A stretch of DNA of 64,000 nucleotides from JBAIYU01 sp036763085 (GCF_036763085.1 NZ_JBAIYU010000032.1:1-64000), one strand, 5' to 3'. Positions 34,008 to 43,156 are shown, numbered from the stretch's first letter. Numbers and translations: made by a program. Notes: a model not told the origin generated them from the letters alone.

Positions 34008-34280
34008 CAAAAACGCCCCTATTCAAAATTGAATAGGGGCGCAAAAATGCGCGGTACCACCCTTTTTTCTCTCTTCATCAGTCTATCAACCGACTCCCGT
34101 TTAACGCTCGGGCTACGCCTCTGCCTAATCCAAACCAGAATATATCTGCAAGTTTCGGAGAAGAGCTCATGGGTGATTTATTCAACAACAACTCCGCACC
34201 GGATTTCAGCTTCCCCGGCTCTCTGTGGCGTACATCCATTGTCTTTATTCCCAATCATCACTTGTCTACTGTAGGTGTAT
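34008..34280 (-). promoter_or_regulatory. T-box leader upstream of nifJ
   Basis: The minus strand shows a Stem I region (AGAGAGCCGG ... GCTGAAATCCGG), a specifier-side strand with GAATAAATCACCCATGAGC, the linker CTCCGAAAC, and the T-box GGGTGGTACCGCG (34050-34062). The antiterminator (AGGG...GCGC/GCGCCCCT) excludes the terminator CGCCCCTATTC/GAATAGGGGCG (34014-34041), which ends in T5. TGGT fits a tRNA with discriminator A. The triplet ATC before ACC suggests tRNA-Ile, but the specifier frame is tentative. The nifJ start is about 70 bases downstream. Confidence 0.9.
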
Positions 34281-34493
34281 ATAGTTGTAAAGTCCTTGGA
34301 TTAGATTATGTCATTTTGTAAAGTATTTGTCAATGGCTTTTAGATTCCTTTTTTGAAAAAATTTATAAATCTTTACTGCGTAAGCTAAGATACAAGATTA
34401 TGTTGAATATAATAAATACCAAAATATACTTGGATTTATGGCTTATATAAAGTAGAAAATAAGGATAACACAGCATAGAAAGGAAAGAACATT

Positions 34494-35273
34494 ATGACAT
34501 TACAATGCAAAAGACATGGTATTCGCAGACGTTACAAAAAGTTCCTAGCAGCAATAGCAGGTGCAGCCGTAATGTCTATATCAATAGTTCCCGGGATAAC
34601 GATGACAAAAGCTGCAGCGGCTGAAAACAATCCAAATGCAATAACAAGCCCAGCTAACTCGAACAATCACAACGAAGAGTCTGCTAAAAACTTTAATCGT
34701 AAAAACAGCAAAAGCGTTAGATACATCGCACACCCTAAACATGGTGATGATGGTTTAAGCCTTTTTCGCAACAAGAACAATAATTCACCTATGAATTCTG
34801 CCTATAGTCAAATCGGTCAGCTTACTTCTAATACAACTGTCAATCAACAAGTTATTTACCAAACTAACAATTTTAAAGATTGGACTTGGCTCGAAAACTC
34901 TTATCCCAAAGATATGGTTCTAGGTGTCTTTCTTGAAGACGTAAGACTGGACCAATTTACCAACAATCCTACCAATAACCCGCTAAATCCCCTGAACGGC
35001 GTTGACTTTGATGAACAATTTGTTATTTATGCCTATCTTGGGTCAATAGAAGGGCGCGGCTATGGTATTGGTATCGAAAAAATTGCTCAAGCCGGCAATA
35101 GTATTACTGTGACAGTGAGAACTAACAGTCCTCAACCAAATGAAGCAAATTTGCCAACAACTAAGATTGCTGATTTTGTCCCCGTTAGCCGAAAGACACT
35201 TAATTTTAATAGTCCAATTCAGATTACTTTTATTGATCAAAAAGGGGCAGTTCTGAGTAGTGATACATTTTAG
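34494..35273 (+). CDS. Secreted protein with PrcB-like C-terminal domain
   Basis: A 259-residue protein with a long basic N-region and signal peptide (hydrophobic FLAAIAGAAVMSISIVPGI, cleavage probably after AAA near 44), a low-complexity Asn/Ser/Lys-rich middle (about 45-110) and a C-terminal domain of about 110 residues. That domain (VIYAYLGSIEGRGYGIGIEKI ... ITVTVRTNSPQP) resembles the PrcB C-terminal domain of protease-complex inhibitors, with the G-x-R/G-G-Y-x-I-x-I pattern. Homology is judged by eye. AAAGGAAAG precedes the ATG. Single gene. Confidence 0.6.
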   Translation: MTLQCKRHGIRRRYKKFLAAIAGAAVMSISIVPGITMTKAAAAENNPNAITSPANSNNHNEESAKNFNRKNSKSVRYIAHPKHGDDGLSLFRNKNNNSPMNSAYSQIGQLTSNTTVNQQVIYQTNNFKDWTWLENSYPKDMVLGVFLEDVRLDQFTNNPTNNPLNPLNGVDFDEQFVIYAYLGSIEGRGYGIGIEKIAQAGNSITVTVRTNSPQPNEANLPTTKIADFVPVSRKTLNFNSPIQITFIDQKGAVLSSDTF

Positions 35274-35304
35274 GGATACTAAATAACTTATTTCGCCAAT
35301 GAAG

Positions 35305-35344
35305 AAGATCCCCACTGAGCAAGCTTAGCTCAATTGGGGATCTT
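35305..35344. terminator. Terminator between the secreted-protein gene and the HPr gene
   Basis: AAGATCCCCA/TGGGGATCTT arms with an inner TGAGC/GCTCA stem and TTTTTATT downstream; it lies between converging genes. Confidence 0.85.
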
Positions 35345-35358
35345 TTTATTAGAGTTAC

Positions 35359-35625
35359 TTACTCCTCACCAAACTTACTCTGAACTAAATCTTCAAGAGC
35401 GGCAATACATTCAACCTCGTCCTGACCATCAGCCTGCAATATAAAAGTTTTACCTTTATTCAAACCAAGACTTAGAATCGAAAGAATGCTCTTACCATCA
35501 ATCGTTTTAGCACCAGCAGTAATGCGTATTTTACTTTTAAATCCGGCAGCTTTTTGAACAAACTGAGCTGCTGGCCTGGCATGTAATCCCGCATTATTCG
35601 TCAGCATTAATTCTCGCTCTACCAT
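35359..35625 (-). CDS. HPr-family phosphocarrier, last gene of the dha operon
   Basis: An 88-residue HPr. Counting from the ATG at 35625 (GGAGG six bases upstream), the phosphorylatable His is residue 15 (NNAGLHARPA) and Ser46 lies in DGKSILSILSLG, so it has both the enzyme I site and the HPr-kinase site. It lies 55 bases after dhaM on the same strand. PTS-dependent dihydroxyacetone kinases need enzyme I and HPr to phosphorylate DhaM, which explains its position. No enzyme I gene is in the window. Whether this is the cell's main HPr or a dedicated one is open. Confidence 0.9.
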   Translation of the reverse strand: MVERELMLTNNAGLHARPAAQFVQKAAGFKSKIRITAGAKTIDGKSILSILSLGLNKGKTFILQADGQDEVECIAALEDLVQSKFGEE

Positions 35626-35679
35626 AGACATCCTCCAATTAGTCGATTTATTTGCTAAATTGCGGCAGCTTTCATTATC

Positions 35680-36069
35680 CTATAGTTTACGGAGATCGCG
35701 AGCACTTTCAGCAGCAATAATAACATTTTCAAGTGGTTTAGCAATTGATGCATCAACAGCAGCAGCTATTGCACCTTCTAATATAGGAGCATCTGCAATT
35801 TTTGCATTGACCTGGTCGGTCGCTAACATTTCTATTGCTAATTCAGCACTTAATACTGCGCTTCCAAGATCAACAATAACAGCCACACCATCACCGGATT
35901 CGGCAGCGATAATGGCATCTTTTATCTTAAATGCATCCGTCCCAATCCCTCCATCTGCCATACCACCAGCAGCAATTATGCATTGACCAGGTGCTGCCAT
36001 TTGCAGTGCTAAATCTTTAATGCCTTCGGCGACCTTTGAACTATGCGAGACAATAACAATGCCAACCAT
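35680..36069 (-). CDS. dhaM: DhaM, EIIA-like phosphoryl donor of dihydroxyacetone kinase
   Basis: A 129-residue mannose-EIIA-fold protein. GIVIVSHSSKVAEG places the active His at residue 9, followed by ALQMAAPG, GGMADGGIGT and VDLGSAVLSAELA. It accepts phosphate from HPr and passes it to DhaL-bound ADP. Unlike the Escherichia coli protein it carries no fused HPr or enzyme I domains; a separate HPr gene follows. GGGAGG precedes the ATG. The start lies two bases after the dhaL stop, so coupling is tight. Confidence 0.92.
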   Translation of the reverse strand: MVGIVIVSHSSKVAEGIKDLALQMAAPGQCIIAAGGMADGGIGTDAFKIKDAIIAAESGDGVAVIVDLGSAVLSAELAIEMLATDQVNAKIADAPILEGAIAAAVDASIAKPLENVIIAAESARDLRKL

Positions 36070-36071
36070 AG

Positions 36072-36707
36072 TTATTCCTCCCGCCCTAGGTTTTGTGCTA
36101 TTTCAGCTAGTACAGTTAACATTAAGTATGAGGAGGTTGCCCCAGCATCCTGATGCCCCAGACTGCGCTCTCCCAAATAACTAGCACGTCCTTTAGTTGC
36201 GATAATTGTTTTTGTGTACTCAACTCCTGCCAGTGCAGCTGATGATGCCATCTCTAAGCACTCCGCAAGACTTTTCCTAGAAGCTAACCCTTGTGTAAGT
36301 GCGTCATAAGCAGGCTCAAGCGCATCGAGCATGGTCTTCTCCCCACGTACAGCTTTTCCCCGTTCCTTAATGCCAGCAATTGCTGCCGCAAACATTTTTT
36401 CAGCCAGTTCACCATCAACTGTTTTTTTCCCTTGAGCTGCTAAAGCCGCCCTCATAAAAGCTGTGCCGTAAAGAGGTCCAGAAGCGCCGCCAACTGTTGA
36501 AATTAAAGTCACGCCTACCATTTTCAGCACAGCACCAATATCATCGTTAGTATTAGCGGCAACTTTAGCTCGTACAGCTTCGAAGCCTCTTGCCATATTT
36601 ATGCCGTGGTCGGCATCCCCGATTGCAGCATCAATTTCTGTTAGTTTTTCTTTATTAGCAATAATTATATTAGCCAGAGCTTCAATTGCCATATTAAGAC
36701 TTCTCAT
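36072..36707 (-). CDS. dhaL: DhaL, nucleotide-binding subunit of dihydroxyacetone kinase
   Basis: A 211-residue all-helical protein with the Mg-ADP site DAAIGDADHGINMARG (about 28-43), TVGGASGPLYGTAFM and GRASYLGERSLGHQDAGATSS (split by position about 170-190). In PTS-dependent systems ADP stays bound as a cofactor, is rephosphorylated by DhaM and delivers phosphate to dihydroxyacetone on DhaK. AAAGGA precedes the ATG. It lies 17 bases after dhaK and two before dhaM. Confidence 0.93.
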   Translation of the reverse strand: MRSLNMAIEALANIIIANKEKLTEIDAAIGDADHGINMARGFEAVRAKVAANTNDDIGAVLKMVGVTLISTVGGASGPLYGTAFMRAALAAQGKKTVDGELAEKMFAAAIAGIKERGKAVRGEKTMLDALEPAYDALTQGLASRKSLAECLEMASSAALAGVEYTKTIIATKGRASYLGERSLGHQDAGATSSYLMLTVLAEIAQNLGREE

Positions 36708-36724
36708 GGTATCGTCCTTTCGCG

Positions 36725-37723
36725 CTAGAATTGAACCAATGCTGGAGTATCGGCTGGTGCTAATAACAGTTCTTTTAGCTCAGCATCCAACTTTAGAATT
36801 GTTACCGAAAAACCAGCCATTTCTAAAGAAGTCATGTAGTTGCCAACATAAGTTTTAGCGATAGTTACTCGTTTTTCACTTAGCATAGCGGCAACTTTTC
36901 GATTTATTATATATAACTCCATTGGAGGTGTTCCGCCAAGACCATTAACCATAACCGCAACTTCATCGCCATCTGTAAGGGGCATATCATTAGAGATTTT
37001 ATTGACTAGATGCTCAGTTGTATCGTCTGCTGAGCGAATTACTTCACGGTGTGTTCCCGGTTCTCCATGTATTCCCATACCAATTTCCACTTCATTTTCG
37101 GCTAAAGTAAAACTTGGTTTACCTGCAGCTGGAACAGTGCATGGAGAGATTGCCATTCCCATTGAACGAACATTAGCAATTACTTTTTCGGCTACTTGCT
37201 GTACCGCTTCAAGTTCGGCCCCAGTTTCGGCCTTTGCTCCAGCAATTTTGTGTACAAATACAGTGCCAGCGATTCCCCGACGTCCTGTAGTCCATGTGCT
37301 ATTTTCAACCGCTACATCATCATTAACAACCACTTTGGCAACCTTAATTCCTTCAGCATCCGCCATTTCGGCTGCCATCTCAAAATTCATAACATCACCA
37401 GTATAGTTTTTAATGATTAGAAGTACGCCTTTACCACCATCCACCGCTTTTATCGCCTCATAAACTTGATCCGGTGTTGGCGATGTAAATACTGCACCTG
37501 CCACAGCACCATCTAACATGCCTTTGCCAACATAGCCTGCATGAGATGGTTCATGACCACTGCCGCCACCCGATACAAGTCCAACTTTACCGACTATTGG
37601 CGAATTTGTCCTAACAAGTACATTAAAACCCTCGACCCGTTTTACATACTGAGGATGAGCCAATACAGCACCTTGCAGCATTTCTTCGACTACTTGCTCT
37701 GCATTATTAATTATCTTCTTCAC
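36725..37723 (-). CDS. dhaK: DhaK, dihydroxyacetone-binding kinase subunit
   Basis: A 332-residue subunit that binds dihydroxyacetone covalently through a histidine, here His219 in GMGIHGEPGTHR. Other signatures are GLVSGGGSGHEPSHAGYVG (about 48-66), IIKNYTGDVMNFEMA and NGLGGTPPMEL. The product, DHAP, enters glycolysis; the substrate arises from glycerol or sugar breakdown. The start is GTG with GGGAGG nine bases upstream. It is the first gene of dhaK-dhaL-dhaM-HPr, driven by a sigma-54 promoter about 50 bases upstream. Confidence 0.94.
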   Translation of the reverse strand: MKKIINNAEQVVEEMLQGAVLAHPQYVKRVEGFNVLVRTNSPIVGKVGLVSGGGSGHEPSHAGYVGKGMLDGAVAGAVFTSPTPDQVYEAIKAVDGGKGVLLIIKNYTGDVMNFEMAAEMADAEGIKVAKVVVNDDVAVENSTWTTGRRGIAGTVFVHKIAGAKAETGAELEAVQQVAEKVIANVRSMGMAISPCTVPAAGKPSFTLAENEVEIGMGIHGEPGTHREVIRSADDTTEHLVNKISNDMPLTDGDEVAVMVNGLGGTPPMELYIINRKVAAMLSEKRVTIAKTYVGNYMTSLEMAGFSVTILKLDAELKELLLAPADTPALVQF

Positions 37724-37774
37724 AATAATAGCCTCCCATTTAACTTTTCTACCCTAAACGGCTGCTAATTTATA

Positions 37775-37792
37775 TTGCAAAAAGCATGCCAA
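37775..37792 (-). promoter_or_regulatory. Sigma-54 promoter of the dha operon
   Basis: The minus strand reads TTGGCATGCTTTTTGCAA, matching TGGCAY-N5-TTGCA. The GG and GC elements (-24/-12) are correctly spaced, and the start point would fall near 37763, 40 bases before dhaK. The enhancer-binding activator gene ends 54 bases upstream, so its binding sites may lie in that gap or in its 3' end. Confidence 0.88.
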
Positions 37793-37845
37793 GTACAAAA
37801 CAAAAGGCCAAGCATTTTAGTGCCTTGCGAATATAGTAAAACATC

Positions 37846-39954
37846 TCAAGTTATCTGTTTTTCGTTGATAGTTTTTACCAAGTTGATACTTTTTCCCAAT
37901 GACACATCCTTAGTAATACCATAGCGTCGAGCTTTAGCAGCTACCGTTTTATGGGTCAAACCGAGGGCTTTTGCAGCAGCATTATAACTAGAATACTCCT
38001 GCAGTGCTGCTGAAATAATTTGTTTTTCGTACTCATCCCAGCGCAAAATCGGATTAGGCACTGTTGATTGATTTACTCCGCAATTATCCTTTACAAAACT
38101 ATTTTCACAATCAGTTTTATCTCTTAAATATGATGGTAAATCTTCTGCTGTTAGATAAATTCCTTCCGAGAGAATAACCATTTGCTCAATTACATTTTCT
38201 AGTTCACGCACATTCCCAGGCCAATGATATGCCATCATTTCATATAGCGTATTACCAGTAATAACTCTGCCAGGCTTTCTTTCTTGAGTGCTGACCTTAT
38301 CTAAAAAATGGTCTACTAAAAGCGGAATATCAGCAATTCTATCTCTTAATGGCGGGAGTACAATAGGGATTACATTTAACCGGTAATAGAGGTCTTCGCG
38401 AAACATATCATCATTTATCATCTTTTCCAGATTACGACTAGTAGCAGCTATGATTCTGGCATCAACTTTTATTACTGTTTCACCACCAACCCGTGAAAAC
38501 TCTTTTTGCTGCAAAACTCTAAGAAGTTTTGCTTGCATAGCTTTACTCAGATCACCAATTTCGTCAAGAAAGATAGTACCTTTATCGGCTAAACTGAACT
38601 TTCCTGGTTTTTGTCTGATCGCCCCAGTAAACGCACCTTTTTCGTGACCAAACAATTCACTTTCCAATAAATTTTCGGGAATGGCAGCACAATTAACTCT
38701 GATAAAGGGTGCCGCAGCACGGCTGCTCGCCTTATGAATACCTTCAGCAATTAATTCTTTGCCTGTACCGCTCTCACCTCGAATAAGGACTGTTGCGGCA
38801 CTATCTGCCGCTTTAGCGGCGATGGCTAGGATTTCACGTACTTTGCCGCTATTGCCAATAAAATTACAAAAGGGTGCTGGTTTTTTCGCCCGCCGCAGCT
38901 CTTGTTCTAAATATTCAGCTTTAGCCGACACCTTGCTCAATTTATCCATAAGCTTGTGAACTTCTGTGACATTTTTTATTACTGAAACTACACCTGTGAC
39001 TTCGCCATCCACAACAATTGGGCTTACGTTAGCAATGACAGTCAAGCCGACAGGCTTGTTCACTATGGCGCCAACTACAGGCTTACCGGTAGTTAGCACC
39101 ATGGTTCGAGTTCCAGTAGGTGATAAATACCGTACATCCTGGCCGATAATCTCCTCGTATGGCTGGCCAACAAGATCAAGATAAGCTTGATTAACATAGG
39201 TAATACAGCCATTTTTATCAACTACACAAATTCCATCTTGAACCGATTCTAGAACAAGTTGAAGACGTTCCTTCAGTTCTTTTACTGCCTTTAATTCGTC
39301 AACAATTGCTTCTATAGCCGATATATCTTCAAAAACAGCCATAGCCCCATACACTATTTCATCAGCTATAAGCGGCGTACGATTAGTTATAATGCTCGAG
39401 CTCCCAGTAATCTGACGGCATCCTAATTCAGCTTGGCGAGTTTGTGCAACAATATGAAGTCGCGAGCCTGGAATTACATCTTGTGCCCTTCGTCCAACTA
39501 TCGAACTAGCATCTAGGCCTAGAATTCGCGCCGCAGCCGGATTAAAGACAGTAATTGTATCATTAGCGTCAGTGACAATTAGACCATTTGCCATACTTGC
39601 GAATATCTGTCCAGAAGTAACAGCATTATCTTGCAGCAAAATATCGACTTGGTTAATTGTTTTGGCATCTGTCATGATAAAATCACTTTCTAGAAATGCA
39701 ACCATTTCAGCAGTTCCAGCATCAGCTCCTGGACCTGATGCTTCTACCCATATTATGTCGCCTTGTTTTATTTTAAGAGCAACTAGTGGCATTAGATTGA
39801 CTGCCTGTTCAATACCTCCGCTTTTACGAAGGAAAAGCCTAATTTGCCACTTTTTTTCTATATCAAAAGCCTTTTGCACGATCATGGCCGCCACACGAGC
39901 ATGAACACCATTTGAGTGTACAATCCTCGCCTGTTTTTTTATATACAAAGCCAC
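37846..39954 (-). CDS. HPr-PAS-PAS-AAA-HTH sigma-54-dependent activator of the dha operon
   Basis: A 702-residue enhancer-binding protein. Residues 1-90 form an HPr-like domain with the histidine kept (HSNGVHARVAA, His18) but no Ser46 equivalent (NLMPLVALKI). PAS-type domains follow at about 110-215 and 230-345. The AAA+ domain (about 370-600) has Walker A GESGTGKE, the sigma-54 contact loop GAFTGA, and DEIGDL. The C-terminus is a Fis-type helix-turn-helix (YNAAAKALGLTHKTVAAKA). The start is GTG. It sits directly upstream of a sigma-54 promoter and dhaKLM-HPr. I infer that phosphorylation of His18, or its lack, reports PTS state, and that the PAS domains sense another cue. Confidence 0.9.
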   Translation of the reverse strand: MALYIKKQARIVHSNGVHARVAAMIVQKAFDIEKKWQIRLFLRKSGGIEQAVNLMPLVALKIKQGDIIWVEASGPGADAGTAEMVAFLESDFIMTDAKTINQVDILLQDNAVTSGQIFASMANGLIVTDANDTITVFNPAAARILGLDASSIVGRRAQDVIPGSRLHIVAQTRQAELGCRQITGSSSIITNRTPLIADEIVYGAMAVFEDISAIEAIVDELKAVKELKERLQLVLESVQDGICVVDKNGCITYVNQAYLDLVGQPYEEIIGQDVRYLSPTGTRTMVLTTGKPVVGAIVNKPVGLTVIANVSPIVVDGEVTGVVSVIKNVTEVHKLMDKLSKVSAKAEYLEQELRRAKKPAPFCNFIGNSGKVREILAIAAKAADSAATVLIRGESGTGKELIAEGIHKASSRAAAPFIRVNCAAIPENLLESELFGHEKGAFTGAIRQKPGKFSLADKGTIFLDEIGDLSKAMQAKLLRVLQQKEFSRVGGETVIKVDARIIAATSRNLEKMINDDMFREDLYYRLNVIPIVLPPLRDRIADIPLLVDHFLDKVSTQERKPGRVITGNTLYEMMAYHWPGNVRELENVIEQMVILSEGIYLTAEDLPSYLRDKTDCENSFVKDNCGVNQSTVPNPILRWDEYEKQIISAALQEYSSYNAAAKALGLTHKTVAAKARRYGITKDVSLGKSINLVKTINEKQIT

Positions 39955-40154
39955 TCACCCTCTTTTTATATCTCACCTATTTTTTTCCATTATCATTCGC
40001 CTTTTATATTATTTTACCTCTATCTTGATAGAACTGTTTACAATGAATTTTGAGCTATGAGCCGAAATGGCTTAGGCTAGGCAGGTATCTTTAAGATTTA
40101 AAGTTCCATAATGAGGCATAATAAATAACAAAAAATAATTGAGGATATCAAGTA

Positions 40155-41702
40155 ATGCAAATCATTATAACTAATTCTCAGCTACTGATAATTATTGGTT
40201 TAATAGCTATTATGATGATATCATCAGTAATATTTTTAGCTAAACCAGTTTTACGCTATATAGTCGGCCGCATCACTAATTCCGCAATGTCAAAGCTATT
40301 ATCCGAAGAGTATGATCAAAACCTATCCGAACTGCTCCCTTCACTAAAACGTTTCTCTGTGCTGAATTTAATTGAGCTTAGTTTGCGGGCAGAAAGTGGT
40401 AAAGCATTAACCAGGCCGCTCGGTTCCCCAAAACACTACCTAGGTTATGATAATCTGATGTTCTCTCCTCGGCAAATGACTAGACTATCTTTACCCGAAA
40501 ATACCCCAATAGATATGAGTGTGACACTCGGTCCAAATGCTGCCCAGCCTATGACAATTAGCATTCCGCTTATGATTGGCGCGATGGCCTATGGCTTGGC
40601 TCTTAGCGAAGAAGCTAAGATAGCTTTGGCTAGGGCTTCTAAAATCCTTCAGACAGCTACTTGTTCAGGCGAAGGTCCTTTTTTACCTGAAGAACCTCCA
40701 GAATCAGGTAGGTTTATTCTGCAAATTTGCCGTTGGTCTTGGGGAGCACGAACCGATACGCAAATTGCTTCCGCTGATATGTTAGAAGTTCAAATGGGGC
40801 AAGGAGCAGACCTTGGTACGGCACGCATTGAGGCTGCAGATTTAGAGGGCAGAGCTCAAATACTTGGCGGCTTAGAACCTGGAGAACCTGCCGTAGCCCT
40901 TCCCGCACCACCAGGAGTTCTTTCCCCTAAGGATTGGCCTGACTTTATAAAGGGATTGAGAAAGCGCGCTAATGGTATTCCAATAGCGCTTAAAATTATG
41001 GCAACAGACCGGCTTGAAGAAGAATTGGCTGTTGCCGTTGACCTGGGCTTTGATGCTGTTGTTATTGACGGTGCCGGCGGTGGGTCACACGCAACTGCTC
41101 CAATTAAGCAGGATGACTTCGGGATACCAAGCTTGTACGCTTTAGTTAGAGCTAAAAAATATCTTAAAGAAGCTCCGATTAGCATTATAATTTGCGGAGG
41201 TTATTTTACCCCAGGACAATGTCTAAAGGCACTAGCCTTAGGAGCTGATGCTATATATCTAGGAACAATTCCATTATTGGCTCTCGCTCATAATCAAACA
41301 ACCAAAGTCACGCCCTGGGAACCACCTACAACTCTTGTATATTATAACTCGCCAACTAAAACCGAGCTTAACATCAATCAAGCTGCCACTAGTGCCGCCA
41401 ACACCATAAAATCAATGGTTCTTGAAATGGAAGAGGCCATGAGAGCTTTAGGTAAATCCTCCTTAAGTGAACTTTGTCCTGACGATCTGGCTGCACTTGA
41501 TGCTGAGACTGCGAGGATTACAGGGGTAAAACCAATAATTGATCGTCAGACGCCTAAACAACCAAAAAAGCAAGTTTATTCAAAACTAAGTGAATGCGAA
41601 AAACAGTTATGTAAAAAAAATCTTAAAGAATTAGAAATATCTATCGAAACCGCACGTGAGCTAACGAAAATAATGGAAAGCATGATAAAGAAACCCAACT
41701 AA
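40155..41702 (+). CDS. Membrane-anchored FMN-binding glutamate synthase-domain protein (copy 1)
   Basis: A 515-residue protein: one N-terminal membrane helix (about 6-30, IIIGLIAIMMISSVIFLA), then a GltB central/FMN domain (about 80-450). Features are PLMIGAMAYGLALSEEAK, ATCSGEGPF, SWGARTD, MGQGADLGTA, PIALKIMATDR, VVIDGAGGGSHATAP and GADAIYLGTIPL. It lacks the glutaminase domain and GltD-type partner, so it is probably not a classical glutamate synthase; archaeal-type or other FMN oxidoreductase roles are possible. A Lys-rich C-terminal tail (about 470-515) is absent from the second copy. GAGGA precedes the ATG. Copy 2 follows after 47 bases. Confidence 0.8.
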   Translation: MQIIITNSQLLIIIGLIAIMMISSVIFLAKPVLRYIVGRITNSAMSKLLSEEYDQNLSELLPSLKRFSVLNLIELSLRAESGKALTRPLGSPKHYLGYDNLMFSPRQMTRLSLPENTPIDMSVTLGPNAAQPMTISIPLMIGAMAYGLALSEEAKIALARASKILQTATCSGEGPFLPEEPPESGRFILQICRWSWGARTDTQIASADMLEVQMGQGADLGTARIEAADLEGRAQILGGLEPGEPAVALPAPPGVLSPKDWPDFIKGLRKRANGIPIALKIMATDRLEEELAVAVDLGFDAVVIDGAGGGSHATAPIKQDDFGIPSLYALVRAKKYLKEAPISIIICGGYFTPGQCLKALALGADAIYLGTIPLLALAHNQTTKVTPWEPPTTLVYYNSPTKTELNINQAATSAANTIKSMVLEMEEAMRALGKSSLSELCPDDLAALDAETARITGVKPIIDRQTPKQPKKQVYSKLSECEKQLCKKNLKELEISIETARELTKIMESMIKKPN

Positions 41703-41749
41703 ATAGCCCATAAGATGAATATCTACAAATAGATATTGGGGATAACTTT

Positions 41750-43156
41750 ATGCACATTATAATAACTGAATATCATTTGATTTGGTTTTTGATTATACTA
41801 ACTATTATGTTAACAGCATCATGGTTTTTGGCTAAACCTATTTTACGTTATATCATAAATCGAATCTCAGATGATTCGATTTCAAAGCTATTAACTGAGG
41901 ATTATGATCAAAACCTTGCCGAATTACTGCCTTCCTTAACACGACTTTCAACCTTGAATTTGATAGAAATGAGCTTACGAGCAGAAAAAGGAAAGATTAT
42001 AACACGACCGCTTGGTTCTCCTAAGCATTTTCTTAACTTCGATAACCTGCTGTTCTCACCACGCCAAATGAGCAAACTAACTTTGCCTAATAACACCAAA
42101 ATAGATATGAGTGCAGTTATTGGCCCAAATTCTAAGCAGCCACTTAGTATCAAAATTCCACTGATGATTGGCGCCATGTCCTACGGCTTGGGTCTTAGTG
42201 AGGAGGCTAAACTAGCCCTAGCTCGTTCATCAAGAACACTTCAAACAGCAACATGCTCAGGTGAAGGTCCTTTCCTAGCTGAAGAAGCCAAAGCAGCTGG
42301 AAAGTTTGTATTACAGATTTCCCGATGGTCTTGGGGCGCTAGAACTGATCAAGAAATAGCTGCCGCCGATATGCTCGAAGTTCAGATGGGCCAAGGTGCT
42401 GACCTTGGTACTGCCCGCATTGAAGCAAAAGATTTTGAAGGGAAAGCTCGCATACTTGCTGGCTTAGAACCTGGATCAGCTGCTATTTCCCTTCCAGCTC
42501 CGCCAGGTGTCGAGAGACCTGATGATTGGCCAATCTTCATGAAAAATCTACGCACAAGATCCAAGGGTATACCAATAGCTCTAAAAATTATGGCAACAAA
42601 TCGCATTGAGGAAGAATTAGCCGTTGCAGTTAGTCTTGGTTTTGATGCTGTCGTAATTGACGGGGCTGAAGGCGGCTCGCATGGAACAGCGCCAATTAAG
42701 CAAGATGATTTTGGTATACCTAGTTTACCTGCTTTGATTAGGGCAAAAAACTATTTGAAAAACAGTAACATCAGTATTATCATCTCAGGTGGTTTTTTCA
42801 CACCAGGACAGTGTCTTAAAGCATTGTGCTTAGGAGCTGATGCAATCTACCTTGGAACAGTGCCTTTATTGGCACTCGTGCATCGACAAATAGAAAAGGC
42901 GATTCCATGGGAACCACCTACAACTCTCGTATACTATAATTCACCGACAAAAACACAGCTTAATATTGACTTGGCTGCAAAGAGTGTATCCAATTCGCTA
43001 AAATCAATGGCTTTAGAAATGGAAGAGGCAATGAGGGCATTGGGGAAGTCATCTCTAGCTGAACTTGATCCAAGCGACTTGGTTGCACTTGATTCAAAAA
43101 CTGCCGATATTACCGGGGTTAGATTTGTACTTGATCCACCTCAGAATAACCGCTAA
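41750..43156 (+). CDS. Membrane-anchored FMN-binding glutamate synthase-domain protein (copy 2)
   Basis: A 468-residue paralogue of the preceding gene, with the same single N-terminal helix and FMN/glutamate-synthase domain (PLMIGAMSYGLGLSEEAK, ATCSGEGPF, MGQGADLGTARIEAKD, VVIDGAEGGSHGTAP, GADAIYLGTVPL). The two are alike over nearly their full length, including PWEPPTTLVYYNSPTKT and MEEAMRALGKSSL, so they come from a tandem duplication and may form a heteromer. TTGGGGATAAC precedes the ATG. A terminator overlaps the stop. The physiological substrate is unknown. Confidence 0.8.
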   Translation: MHIIITEYHLIWFLIILTIMLTASWFLAKPILRYIINRISDDSISKLLTEDYDQNLAELLPSLTRLSTLNLIEMSLRAEKGKIITRPLGSPKHFLNFDNLLFSPRQMSKLTLPNNTKIDMSAVIGPNSKQPLSIKIPLMIGAMSYGLGLSEEAKLALARSSRTLQTATCSGEGPFLAEEAKAAGKFVLQISRWSWGARTDQEIAAADMLEVQMGQGADLGTARIEAKDFEGKARILAGLEPGSAAISLPAPPGVERPDDWPIFMKNLRTRSKGIPIALKIMATNRIEEELAVAVSLGFDAVVIDGAEGGSHGTAPIKQDDFGIPSLPALIRAKNYLKNSNISIIISGGFFTPGQCLKALCLGADAIYLGTVPLLALVHRQIEKAIPWEPPTTLVYYNSPTKTQLNIDLAAKSVSNSLKSMALEMEEAMRALGKSSLAELDPSDLVALDSKTADITGVRFVLDPPQNNR

